Origin: Alistipes sp.
Lineage (GTDB): Bacteria > Bacteroidota > Bacteroidia > Bacteroidales > Rikenellaceae
NCBI GenBank assembly: GCA_017399485.1
Contig: JAFQCA010000037.1
Location: forward strand, 1-64,000
Direction of reading: 5' to 3'
DNA length: 64,000 bases
How positions within the stretch are numbered: position 1 is the first letter of the stretch; each line of letters opens with the position of its first letter. Positions 51,525-58,801 of the stretch are shown here, piece after piece. The position numbers and the translations under genes are program-made. Under the pieces are notes generated by a model, which saw only the letters and a list, made by a program, of their open reading frames with translations, had not been told where the DNA came from and ran no database searches.

Positions 51525-53057
51525 TTAGTTAGCCGACACGCCCTCCGGCACTTCGCACACTACGCGGAAACCGATACCCTTAATATCAGAGTACCACCAT
51601 ATACTCTTGGGATTCTGCGGGTCGGTCTTGAGCCAAGCATCGTGACTGGTCTTACCACGCGCCGCGCTACGCAAATCGGCAGCATCGTTTACATAGTAAC
51701 CTCCACGTACAACATACTCCTCGCCTGATGCAGGACCTTGAGGGTCTACAGCACCATCCTGAATCTTCGAATATGCATCCTCGGCATACCAATCAGAGCA
51801 GTACTCCATAACGTTACCCAACATATTCTTAAGTCCGAAAGGATTGGCCTTCACCTTCGAAGGCTCTTGCGAACGATTCTTACTGTTGTTGGCGTAGATT
51901 ACATAACTATTGATTACGGTAGTATCCACACCGAAGAGGTTATTCCAGAAGCCGTCGTTGGTAAACTTCTTGGGGTTACCCTCAAAGAAGTAAGGAGTCG
52001 ATGTACCTCCACGTGCGGCATACTCCCACTCGGCCTCAGTAGGCAAACGATACTTCTTACCCGTCTTGAGCGACAGCCACTGGCAGAAGGTCTCGGCAGC
52101 ATAGTGAGTCATCGTAATAGCAGGACGAGAGCCCATACCCCAACCCTGGTCGGGGAATCCAAATGGAGGCGTAGGACCGCTTACGGCATCAATATCCTCG
52201 CGAGTATTGTTTGCATAGATAGTTTCGGGAGATGTACGTCCTTCAGACATAGTCTCATTGAAGAAGGCCCAATATTGGTCCCAAGTAACCTCCAACTCGC
52301 CCATAAAGAATGGAGAGATGGTCACATTACGTTGCGGAGCCTCGTCTACCTTGTGGAACGGCTCATTATCGGGGCTACCCAACGTAAAACTACCGCCCGG
52401 TATAGCAATCATACTCAACGAAGCCGAAGTACCCGGAATGGTCTCTACAAAGTTCTCAAATGATGTAACGGCTGTAGGCTCGGTGAACTTCTCGGCATTA
52501 TCCTCAACAGGAGCCTCAGTCATAGCAGAGTGCTTATAATTAGGATTGTAATGACCAGCATCAAGGTGGCAACTGATACACTGAAGATTCAGGGCCTCCT
52601 CATTCTCCTCGTAATAGAGGTGAGCCGTAACGCCGTCATCGGTAATGCCCGCAGGGAAGAGATTTACGTGACAAGCCTTACAAGACTCGTTATAGACAAT
52701 CGTTTGAGCATACTCCAACTCGCCCTTGCTATCCCAGTCGATATCCTCAGGGTTCTTTGTCAAATATGACCACAAATCTTTTGTACCTGTAGTAATCTTG
52801 GCCTTGACATACTCAAATGAGCCCTTAGGCGGAAGGTGACAAGCGGCACAATCGGTCTGTGTTCCGCTGCCATTATTATAATGCACAGACTGCTTCCAAC
52901 TAGCATCAGATTCGGGATGCACGTGGCAAGCCATACAAGATTCGTTAGTAGATGAGTTTACCCACATATAGTTAAAGGCTATCATCAACGAAAAGCCCAA
53001 CACAAGACCTGCGAGCAGGGTCAAAAAAATAGTTTTCTTACTACTTGATTTAGACAT
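51525..53057 (-). CDS. Tetraheme NapC/NirT-like cytochrome c fused to a SUMF1 (FGE-like) domain
   Basis: A 510-residue two-part protein. Residues 9-30 form a membrane anchor; four CxxCH heme motifs follow at 41-45 (CMACH), 70-74 (CAACH), 126-130 (CKACH) and 160-164 (CISCH), the NapC/NrfH arrangement for quinol oxidation. From about 213 to 505 lies a SUMF1/FGE-sulfatase fold (AIPGGSFTLGSPDNEPFHKV, YRLPTEAEWEYAARGG, GNVMEYCSDWYAED, VVRGGYYVNDAADLRSAARG). The catalytic Cys pair of true formylglycine-generating enzymes is absent from that last segment. No NrfA-like partner is near; assembly would need the ResB/CcsA pair encoded 3 kb downstream. Confidence 0.9.
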   Translation of the reverse strand: MSKSSSKKTIFLTLLAGLVLGFSLMIAFNYMWVNSSTNESCMACHVHPESDASWKQSVHYNNGSGTQTDCAACHLPPKGSFEYVKAKITTGTKDLWSYLTKNPEDIDWDSKGELEYAQTIVYNESCKACHVNLFPAGITDDGVTAHLYYEENEEALNLQCISCHLDAGHYNPNYKHSAMTEAPVEDNAEKFTEPTAVTSFENFVETIPGTSASLSMIAIPGGSFTLGSPDNEPFHKVDEAPQRNVTISPFFMGELEVTWDQYWAFFNETMSEGRTSPETIYANNTREDIDAVSGPTPPFGFPDQGWGMGSRPAITMTHYAAETFCQWLSLKTGKKYRLPTEAEWEYAARGGTSTPYFFEGNPKKFTNDGFWNNLFGVDTTVINSYVIYANNSKNRSQEPSKVKANPFGLKNMLGNVMEYCSDWYAEDAYSKIQDGAVDPQGPASGEEYVVRGGYYVNDAADLRSAARGKTSHDAWLKTDPQNPKSIWWYSDIKGIGFRVVCEVPEGVSAN

Positions 53058-53178
53058 AATTACAAACTTCTATCGTGTGGCACAAAGCCCTCTTTAGTCG
53101 TTATTTAACACACCCCCGATGACCACGCCACCGTCCCTCAACGGGAACAGATGTCGGCCAAAAAGAATATATCTCGGT

Positions 53179-53209
53179 CAAAAGTAGTAATTTTTTCGCC
53201 AATTAGCAA
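53179..53209 (-). promoter_or_regulatory. Promoter of the cytochrome-SUMF1 gene
   Basis: Minus-strand TTGC (53206-53209), 19 bases, then TACTTTTG (53179-53186). The leader is about 115 bases. The remaining gene-free bases up to 53355 hold only the terminator at 53281. Confidence 0.65.
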
Positions 53210-53280
53210 CAAGTAAGCAGAGTTTTTTGAGAAAAATTTCATTATCAGACTTCACCTAACGTGAATTCTGCAAAATTACA

Positions 53281-53324
53281 AAAACAACAAGGGGCTGCAC
53301 AACAACTCAAGTTGCGGCAACCCC
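53281..53324 (-). terminator. Terminator after the Gfo/Idh/MocA gene at 53356
   Basis: An 8-bp stem with one G-U (53291-53298 with 53317-53324) containing an inner CAACT/GTTG helix, followed on the minus strand by a T-rich tract. Confidence 0.7.
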
Positions 53325-53355
53325 ACATTTAGGAAATAGAGAGTTAAAATAATCT

Positions 53356-54528
53356 CTACTTTTCCACCCATTTGTGCCACTTCTGCTCGGCACAATAGCC
53401 AGCCTGTACCATAGTCTCGACAAACTGAAGACCTCTAACGCCATCTTCGACAGTCGGGAAATCCAACCACTCTGGCTGCAACTCCTCGCCTGCGGCTTTG
53501 GCTCTAACGGTCATTGCAAAGTTACGATAGATGTTGGCGAAAGCCTCGATGAAACCTTCGGGATGGCCTCCCGGAGTGCGGATATTCCACCGAGCCATAT
53601 CACTAAGATATGCGTGGCCATTTCCAACACGCACCTCCTCAGTCGGACGGTCAGGCCATTTAATATATAGAGTATTAGGTTGTTGTTGCCACCACTCGAT
53701 ACCACACTTTGAGCCATAAACTCTCAAACGGATATTATTCTCCTCGCCCGTAGCGACTTGCGAGGCCTGCAAAAGCCCCGTAAAACCTGCATCATAACGC
53801 AGAAAGGCACAAGCATCATCATCCACTACACGCCCCTCGACCACGCGCAACAAATCAGCACAAACCTCTGTAACCTTTGCGCCTGTAACATACTCGGTCA
53901 AGTGCCAAGCGTGAGTACCTATATCGCCGACACAGCCTCCCTTACCTGCCTGCTTGGGGTCATTACGCCATACGGCATTATTTCCACCTTTGAGTTCGAT
54001 ACGCTCCGAGAGCCAGCCCTGAGAGTACTCGACAAAGACACGACGTACCTCACCCAACTCGCCTCGTGCAATACGCTCGCGCGCCTCCTTGATGGCAGGA
54101 TAGGCACTATAAACGTGCGTGAGGGCCAACGTGCGGCCTGTCTGATATACCTTCTCGCGCAGAGATAACGCCTCGTCAAGAGTTAAAGTCATAGGTTTAT
54201 CAATAACCACATCAAAGCCCGCCTCCAGAGCCGCAACTGCCGGTGCATAATGGAAACGGTTGGGAGTTACGATGGTGACAAAATCCATACGCTCACCTTG
54301 CGGCAGAGAGGCTTCGGCCTGAATCATCTCCTGCCACGTTGAGTAGATTCTGTTATCGGGCAGATAATATGAGCGCCCTGACGAGAGTGAGATTTCGGGA
54401 TTAATGCTAAAGCAGCCGCATACCAACTCTATTTGGTTCTCCATTAACGCGGCTCGGCGATGGATAGCACCGATAAAAGCATCGCTACCACCACCTATCA
54501 TTCCCATACGAAGTTTACGGTTTTTCAT
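53356..54528 (-). CDS. Cytoplasmic Gfo/Idh/MocA-family oxidoreductase
   Basis: A 390-residue soluble oxidoreductase with Rossmann start MGMIGGGSDAFIGAIHRRAA, the sugar-handling EKP-like motif VIDKPMTLTLDEAL, and the substrate-site segment GCVGDIGTHAWHLTEYVTG. It has no signal peptide, unlike the paralogue at 50028-51380, so it may process an imported keto-sugar by reduction. A 93-base upstream element carrying its promoter is duplicated before the GH20-like gene, suggesting that the two genes answer to the same regulator. A terminator separates it from the upstream GH20-like gene. Confidence 0.9.
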   Translation of the reverse strand: MKNRKLRMGMIGGGSDAFIGAIHRRAALMENQIELVCGCFSINPEISLSSGRSYYLPDNRIYSTWQEMIQAEASLPQGERMDFVTIVTPNRFHYAPAVAALEAGFDVVIDKPMTLTLDEALSLREKVYQTGRTLALTHVYSAYPAIKEARERIARGELGEVRRVFVEYSQGWLSERIELKGGNNAVWRNDPKQAGKGGCVGDIGTHAWHLTEYVTGAKVTEVCADLLRVVEGRVVDDDACAFLRYDAGFTGLLQASQVATGEENNIRLRVYGSKCGIEWWQQQPNTLYIKWPDRPTEEVRVGNGHAYLSDMARWNIRTPGGHPEGFIEAFANIYRNFAMTVRAKAAGEELQPEWLDFPTVEDGVRGLQFVETMVQAGYCAEQKWHKWVEK

Positions 54529-54555
54529 TTATAGGCTCATTAATAACGACGGTTT

Positions 54556-54648
54556 ACACCCACCAAACGGCAGACATAAATCATCAAAAAAAGTATATAA
54601 TTTTGTTAACTGTTATTCAAAATTATACTTTTTATTTCATTTTTGCAA
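54556..54648 (-). promoter_or_regulatory. Duplicated promoter/operator element, copy 1 (before the Gfo/Idh/MocA gene)
   Basis: Contains minus-strand TTGC (54645-54648), 19 bases, TAATTTTG (54618-54625), and an imperfect inverted repeat (54591-54605 with 54618-54630) overlapping the -7 box, around GTTAACTGTTA. About 93 bases closely match 56333-56424. Confidence 0.7.
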
Positions 54649-54656
54649 GTATTAAT

Positions 54657-54703
54657 AAAAAAAGTCACCACCTTAAGTGTTTGAAAGGCTTTTGGAGGTG
54701 ACT
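54657..54703 (-). terminator. Terminator after the GH20-like gene
   Basis: A stem of seven pairs plus two after one mismatch (54663-54672 with 54694-54703); on the minus strand it is followed by seven T. Confidence 0.8.
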
Positions 54704-54733
54704 AAATTTTATAAAAATCTGTTTAAGCATCGG

Positions 54734-56251
54734 TTAATTATTCAAAAATGGTTCGGGCGGAATCTCATCATAATAGGTACCTGCGTGACGCGGATTCTTG
54801 AGTTTCATATCCCAACCTATTTGGCGCAGATGGTGATGCACGCGTTGTAGATTATAGTGGTCGATATTAATATTAACATCTGCTTCGGGATTCCACATAG
54901 AGTTTGACAACGCATAATATATCTTCGCCAACGAATGGCCGAAATAGTGATGCCACAAAGTACCCAAAACGCCCATAGCACCTACTTTATAAGCATATTT
55001 ACTCTGCGCCTTGATACCGTCAGCATTATTCCACGGACAAGCCAGCACCGAGAAACCCTGCTCCTTGAAATAGTCGTATGTAGGATATGACGGTTTCACA
55101 CCACCATAATACCAATCACATATTATTATATCTTTGGGCAACTGCAAAAAGCCCGCTGCGGTCTCTTTGGTACCATTGACCACAAATCCATTCCAACGAG
55201 AATCGCCCCGCTCGATGAGCATATCGTGCCACATCATAGTTCGTGCGCCAAGCGAAGAGATAGTTTCGTTCATAGCCTTGATATGCTCCAAGAAGAGTTG
55301 CGAATATGGCTTTGACGCACATTCGGGGCAACTTGGCAGATGCGCCTCGTCGCATCCGATATGGAAATATGGAGGACAACCAAAAGCCTCATAACGCTCC
55401 TTTATCAGCGCCTGCAACAACTTTCGGGTTTCGGGATTTGACAAACACCAATTCCAGCCCATCAAAGGCTCAAACAGAGGTTGATACTTGGGATTTACAT
55501 CCAACGTAGCGTGCTTACCCGCAGCACCACGCGCCTGCGTTGCGTGACCAAAGACATTAATTTGCGGGATAAGCGTAATACCCAAATCATCGGCAATAGC
55601 CTTCAGGCGTTTAATCTCCTTCTTGGTCATTGTACCCTCCTTCCAGCCATACCAAGGGGCTACGCTACTGCGGAATGTTCCCCACGACTCGATGACAGCA
55701 TAATTCATCTTATAGTATGCAGCCAAACGAATCAAACGCTCAACCTCCCACGGCTCGGTCTCGCGGAACCAGCAGATATGCACACCTCTAAAACTAATCT
55801 TCGGGCTATCCTTAACTATTGCTTTGGGGGCTATCCATCCATCAACCTCCATTGTACCCGTACGTGCAATCACAATCTGGCGCAGAGAGTATAGCGCATA
55901 ACGTACACCCTGCAAAGTACGGGCGGATATATTAACGCCCTTATCATCAATGAGTAGTTCATACTCCTCATCCCCCATATTTGAAACATCTTTCGCAACC
56001 AACTCCACCTTGGGGGCAAACTTTCCATACCAACTCTTAAGATGGCGCGCTGCCCAAAATTGCGCCTCGGCATTGGCACCCAACAAAACAACTCTGTCAA
56101 GAGGTATATACTCTGTAGATGACACATCGCAATGTAGAGGTCGCGGCAAGATACCCATAGGTATTGATATGGCAAATGCAGTAAAGGCATTACAACTAAA
56201 AAAGGCCATCAGCAACCCGACAACAAGGTAATTAAGAATAGTTCTTCGCAT
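54734..56251 (-). CDS. GH20-like secreted beta-N-acetylhexosaminidase
   Basis: A 505-residue exported glycoside hydrolase. It has an N-terminal membrane-targeting segment (about 5-27), an N-terminal alpha/beta domain (residues about 35-145, ending in GVRYALYSLRQIVIA) typical of GH20, then a TIM barrel beginning ISFRGVHICWFRETEPWEVE with the catalytic Asp301-Glu302 pair in HIGCDEAHLP, and WHDMLIERGDSRW and LACPWNNADG further on. The usual GGDE motif is GCDE here, so it is a divergent member; substrate-assisted release of N-acetylhexosamines is the family reaction. It has two possible promoters (56394 and 56275) and a good terminator. Confidence 0.85.
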   Translation of the reverse strand: MRRTILNYLVVGLLMAFFSCNAFTAFAISIPMGILPRPLHCDVSSTEYIPLDRVVLLGANAEAQFWAARHLKSWYGKFAPKVELVAKDVSNMGDEEYELLIDDKGVNISARTLQGVRYALYSLRQIVIARTGTMEVDGWIAPKAIVKDSPKISFRGVHICWFRETEPWEVERLIRLAAYYKMNYAVIESWGTFRSSVAPWYGWKEGTMTKKEIKRLKAIADDLGITLIPQINVFGHATQARGAAGKHATLDVNPKYQPLFEPLMGWNWCLSNPETRKLLQALIKERYEAFGCPPYFHIGCDEAHLPSCPECASKPYSQLFLEHIKAMNETISSLGARTMMWHDMLIERGDSRWNGFVVNGTKETAAGFLQLPKDIIICDWYYGGVKPSYPTYDYFKEQGFSVLACPWNNADGIKAQSKYAYKVGAMGVLGTLWHHYFGHSLAKIYYALSNSMWNPEADVNINIDHYNLQRVHHHLRQIGWDMKLKNPRHAGTYYDEIPPEPFLNN

Positions 56252-56274
56252 ATTCGTAAAAAAATAAGTTTTTG

Positions 56275-56282
56275 CAAATATA
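56275..56282 (-). promoter_or_regulatory. Possible second promoter -7 box of the GH20-like gene
   Basis: TATATTTG on the minus strand, 23 bases before the ATG; no convincing -33 element. Confidence 0.35.
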
Positions 56283-56332
56283 ATATTATTTCACCGCTTC
56301 CACAAGTCAGGCGAGCCATTTCGCCCTGCCAT

Positions 56333-56424
56333 ACACCCGCCAAGCAGCAGGCATAAATCATCAAAAAAGTACATAATTTTGTTAACTGTTACCCAAAATT
56401 AGACTTTTATTTCAGCCTTGCAAC
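56333..56424 (-). promoter_or_regulatory. Duplicated promoter/operator element, copy 2 (before the GH20-like gene)
   Basis: Contains minus-strand TTGC (56420-56423), 18 bases, TAATTTTG (56394-56401) and an inverted repeat (56367-56381 with 56394-56407). It matches copy 1 with scattered changes, including the shared GTTAACTGTTA centre. The leader to the GH20 start is about 135 bases. Confidence 0.7.
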
Positions 56425-56488
56425 ATTTACGTGATTTTTTATTCAAAAACTGAGCGAAAAGAGATTACGACAACGCCCTCCGTGATGA

Positions 56489-56788
56489 TTACGCCTTGCC
56501 ATTCACATCGTTTATCAGACGCAAAATCCACTTTAACCATATATACAAAAGCAGAGGCGCGACAACCACTACGATTCGATTATACCCCCAAGCCGCCTGA
56601 AAATCAAGATAGGCCACCGATGCCAACGCGCGAGTCATTCCGCACCCCCAGCACTCCTGCCCCATAATGTTGTGAAACAGGCACAACGTATATCCCTCAT
56701 CAAAAAGCCACTGACGAGGTATCAAATAGACAAAGGCAGGCAACAACCCGACCATTATCGCCCGCCAATATTTTTTCACAGTATTCAA
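56489..56788 (-). CDS. DUF2752 membrane protein
   Basis: A 99-residue membrane protein of the DUF2752 family, recognised from the Cys-rich loop LFHNIMGQECWGCGMTRAL between two hydrophobic segments, with a third near IVVVVAPLLLYIWLKWIL. The role of the family is unknown. It follows the TM2 gene by 22 bases on the same strand, and the two families are often neighbours, so a shared transcript is likely. The C-terminus is short and polar. Confidence 0.85.
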   Translation of the reverse strand: MNTVKKYWRAIMVGLLPAFVYLIPRQWLFDEGYTLCLFHNIMGQECWGCGMTRALASVAYLDFQAAWGYNRIVVVVAPLLLYIWLKWILRLINDVNGKA

Positions 56789-56810
56789 TCTATTGTACGT
56801 TGATTAGAAG

Positions 56811-57122
56811 TTATCTATTCCTGACATATTGGCCCTCACCGTTGCGATACTTGCCGCATACAATCAATATAAAATCTACTAATGCCCAAACACCGCAACC
56901 TCCAAAAGTCAGCAGTTGCGCAACACCAATAGCAGTCTTACCCGAATAGAAACTGTGAATACCCAACGTACCCAAAAAGAAACATAGTAACAACGTAACC
57001 AGCCACTCATCATTAGTTCCGCAAGATGAAGCCTCGCTACGGTAAGAGTAGCCACAGTTGGGACACGAAAAGGCCTGGTCTGATATCTGATGACCACACT
57101 CCTTGCAATAAATCAAAGCCAT
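56811..57122 (-). CDS. Zinc-ribbon plus TM2 domain protein
   Basis: A 103-residue membrane protein. An N-terminal zinc ribbon carries Cys6, Cys9, Cys20 and Cys23 (YCKECGH and SCPNCGYSY). A TM2 domain of two helices follows (VTLLLCFFLGTLGIHSFYSG and the helix GVWALVDFILIVCG). TM2 proteins are widespread, with no firm function; the zinc ribbon fusion is a common small variant. It has its own TACATTTG promoter with TTTG 19 bases upstream, divergent from asnA. Confidence 0.88.
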   Translation of the reverse strand: MALIYCKECGHQISDQAFSCPNCGYSYRSEASSCGTNDEWLVTLLLCFFLGTLGIHSFYSGKTAIGVAQLLTFGGCGVWALVDFILIVCGKYRNGEGQYVRNR

Positions 57123-57196
57123 AATAGTTAAGTTTTGTAAAATCTACCCGCGACGCATCACTGCAACCGCAGGAGTTAAAATCAACAATATATGTA

Positions 57197-57227
57197 CAAA
57201 TGTAAGAATTTTCTGTATATTTGCAAA
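57197..57227 (-). promoter_or_regulatory. Promoter of the TM2-DUF2752 pair
   Basis: Minus-strand TTTG (57224-57227), 19 bases, TACATTTG (57197-57204): a full consensus match. It interleaves with the asnA promoter. Confidence 0.65.
57216..57223 (+). promoter_or_regulatory. Promoter -7 box of asnA
   Basis: TATATTTG, 29 bases before the asnA ATG, lying within the spacer of the opposing promoter. Confidence 0.6.
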
Positions 57228-57252
57228 ACTTTAACCCCCAAACATAGGTTAT

Positions 57253-58293
57253 ATGAGTCAGTTAATCATACCTAAAAATTATAAGGCTGCGCTTTCGCTT
57301 CAGCAAACCGAAATTGCCATCAAGGATATTAAAGATTTCTTTTTGAGCAACATATCGTCGGAGTTGCGTCTGCGAAGAGTGACAGCACCGCTATTCGTAC
57401 TCAAAGGACTTGGTATGAATGATGATTTGAGCGGTCAGGAGCGCCCTGTAACATTCCCGATAAAGGATATGCAGGAGGCTGAAGCAGAAGTTGTACACTC
57501 ACTGGCAAAATGGAAGCGCGTAACCTTAGCCGAATACAACGTAGCAGAGGGTTACGGCATTATCACCGATATGAATGCCATTCGTGCCGACGAAGAGTTG
57601 GACAATCTGCACTCGCTATATGTGGACCAATGGGATTGGGAGAGAGTGATGCCCAAAGAGAATCGCACGGTGGATTATCTAAAGGATATCGTTAAGCGTA
57701 TATACAGCGCTATACTGCGTACGGAGTATCATATATGCGAGACATATCCCCAGATAGAGCCCTTCCTGCCCGAAAACATCAAATTCATCCACGCCGAGGA
57801 GTTGTTGCAACGCTACCCTAACCTGAGCGCAAAAGAGCGCGAAGATGCCATCTGTAAAGAGTATGGCGCAGTATTTATTATCGGTATAGGCGCTGAGTTG
57901 AGCAACGGAGAGAAGCACGACAACCGCGCTCCCGACTACGACGACTACTCGACAATATCACCCGAAACAGGATTGGCGGGATTGAATGGCGATTTATTGA
58001 TATGGTATCCTATTCTGGAACGCTCAATCGAACTATCATCGATGGGTATTCGCGTGAATGGAGATGCTTTGGAACGTCAATTGGTGCATAGCGGCAAGGA
58101 GAGCAACAAGACACTCTATTTCCACCGTCGTTTGCTGGAGGGCTCATTGCCTCAATCTATTGGCGGAGGCATAGGACAGAGCCGATTGTGTATGATTCTG
58201 CTGCACAAGGCTCACGTCGGCGAAACACAGTCGAGCATATGGCCTGCCGCGATGCGTAAGGCCTGCCGCGATGCAGGAATGACGCTGATATAG
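57253..58293 (+). CDS. asnA: Aspartate--ammonia ligase (ammonia-dependent asparagine synthetase)
   Basis: AsnA makes asparagine from aspartate, ammonia and ATP in the cytoplasm, via an aspartyl-AMP intermediate on a class II tRNA-synthetase-like fold. The 346-residue protein shows the family blocks LFVLKGLGMNDDLSGQERPV, FPIKDMQEAEAEVVHSLAKW, WDWERVMPKENRTVDYLK, and the C-terminal GGGIGQSRLCMILLHKAHVG. Length is standard. It is monocistronic with its own promoter and a strong terminator. The ammonia-dependent type suits an anaerobic gut habitat where ammonia is plentiful. Confidence 0.96.
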   Translation: MSQLIIPKNYKAALSLQQTEIAIKDIKDFFLSNISSELRLRRVTAPLFVLKGLGMNDDLSGQERPVTFPIKDMQEAEAEVVHSLAKWKRVTLAEYNVAEGYGIITDMNAIRADEELDNLHSLYVDQWDWERVMPKENRTVDYLKDIVKRIYSAILRTEYHICETYPQIEPFLPENIKFIHAEELLQRYPNLSAKEREDAICKEYGAVFIIGIGAELSNGEKHDNRAPDYDDYSTISPETGLAGLNGDLLIWYPILERSIELSSMGIRVNGDALERQLVHSGKESNKTLYFHRRLLEGSLPQSIGGGIGQSRLCMILLHKAHVGETQSSIWPAAMRKACRDAGMTLI

Positions 58294-58314
58294 GTTGTTT
58301 AAGTATTAGACCAC

Positions 58315-58358
58315 AAACGGGGTTGTCCAACGTCAAAGTTGAGCAACCCCGTTTTTTC
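58315..58358 (+). terminator. Terminator after asnA
   Basis: An 11-bp stem (58315-58325 with 58344-58354) followed by T. Confidence 0.88.
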
Positions 58359-58386
58359 TTCAAAGCACTTATATATTGCGACCTCA

Positions 58387-58425
58387 CAAAAAAAGGTCCG
58401 CCCGACATTGCTATCGAGCGGACTT
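58387..58425 (-). terminator. Terminator of the RND efflux operon
   Basis: A 6-bp stem GTCCGC/GCGGAC (58396-58401 with 58418-58423); on the minus strand it is followed by seven T. Confidence 0.75.
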
Positions 58426-58496
58426 CCACCTAAAATTATGAAGAAATAACTAACTGCAATATGTAACGGGGCAGAGACACCCCGCGACCATCGCGG

Positions 58497-58790
58497 TTAA
58501 ATTGAGTCTGTCACCGACCAAGCAAAGGCGCGAAGGCCCTGCTTATCATTATCCTCATCAAGTTGCTTCAGACGCTTGAGGAACTCCGTAGCCTTATCAT
58601 CCTCCATAACAGAGATAAGTGCCGAGTTCATCGTAGGCCAAGCGTGGTTACCCAAGTGGGGCTCACCATCCTTAGAGCCTCGACCAATGAGTTCTTCCCA
58701 GCCTGTAAAGCCGCGCAACTCCATATCATTCATTATATCCATAACCGCGTCGTACATAGACTGGTTACAAGCCATAAATACTGCTTTCAT
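58497..58790 (-). CDS. PG0541-family transporter-associated protein
   Basis: A 97-residue soluble protein of the type named PG0541 family transporter-associated protein, recognised from MKAVFMACNQSMYDAVMDIM, GFTGWEELIGRGSKDGEPHL, HAWPTMNSALISVMEDD and the last gene position in an RND operon. The size and alternating pattern suggest a ferredoxin-like or PII-like fold (inference). It begins 11 bases after the RND permease stop and would sense or tune the pump; the function is unknown. A terminator follows on the same strand. Confidence 0.8.
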   Translation of the reverse strand: MKAVFMACNQSMYDAVMDIMNDMELRGFTGWEELIGRGSKDGEPHLGNHAWPTMNSALISVMEDDKATEFLKRLKQLDEDNDKQGLRAFAWSVTDSI

Positions 58791-58801
58791 ACTCTCAAAT
58801 G

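Noticed and set aside
51738..52463. A 241-codon plus-strand open frame opposite the cytochrome-SUMF1 gene
   Set aside because: It is antisense to a gene with four CxxCH motifs and a SUMF1 domain, and has no recognisable content.
51525..53057. Genuine formylglycine-generating (sulfatase-maturing) enzyme
   Set aside because: The catalytic cysteines expected near the C-terminal RGGYY segment are missing and no sulfatase gene is present in the window.
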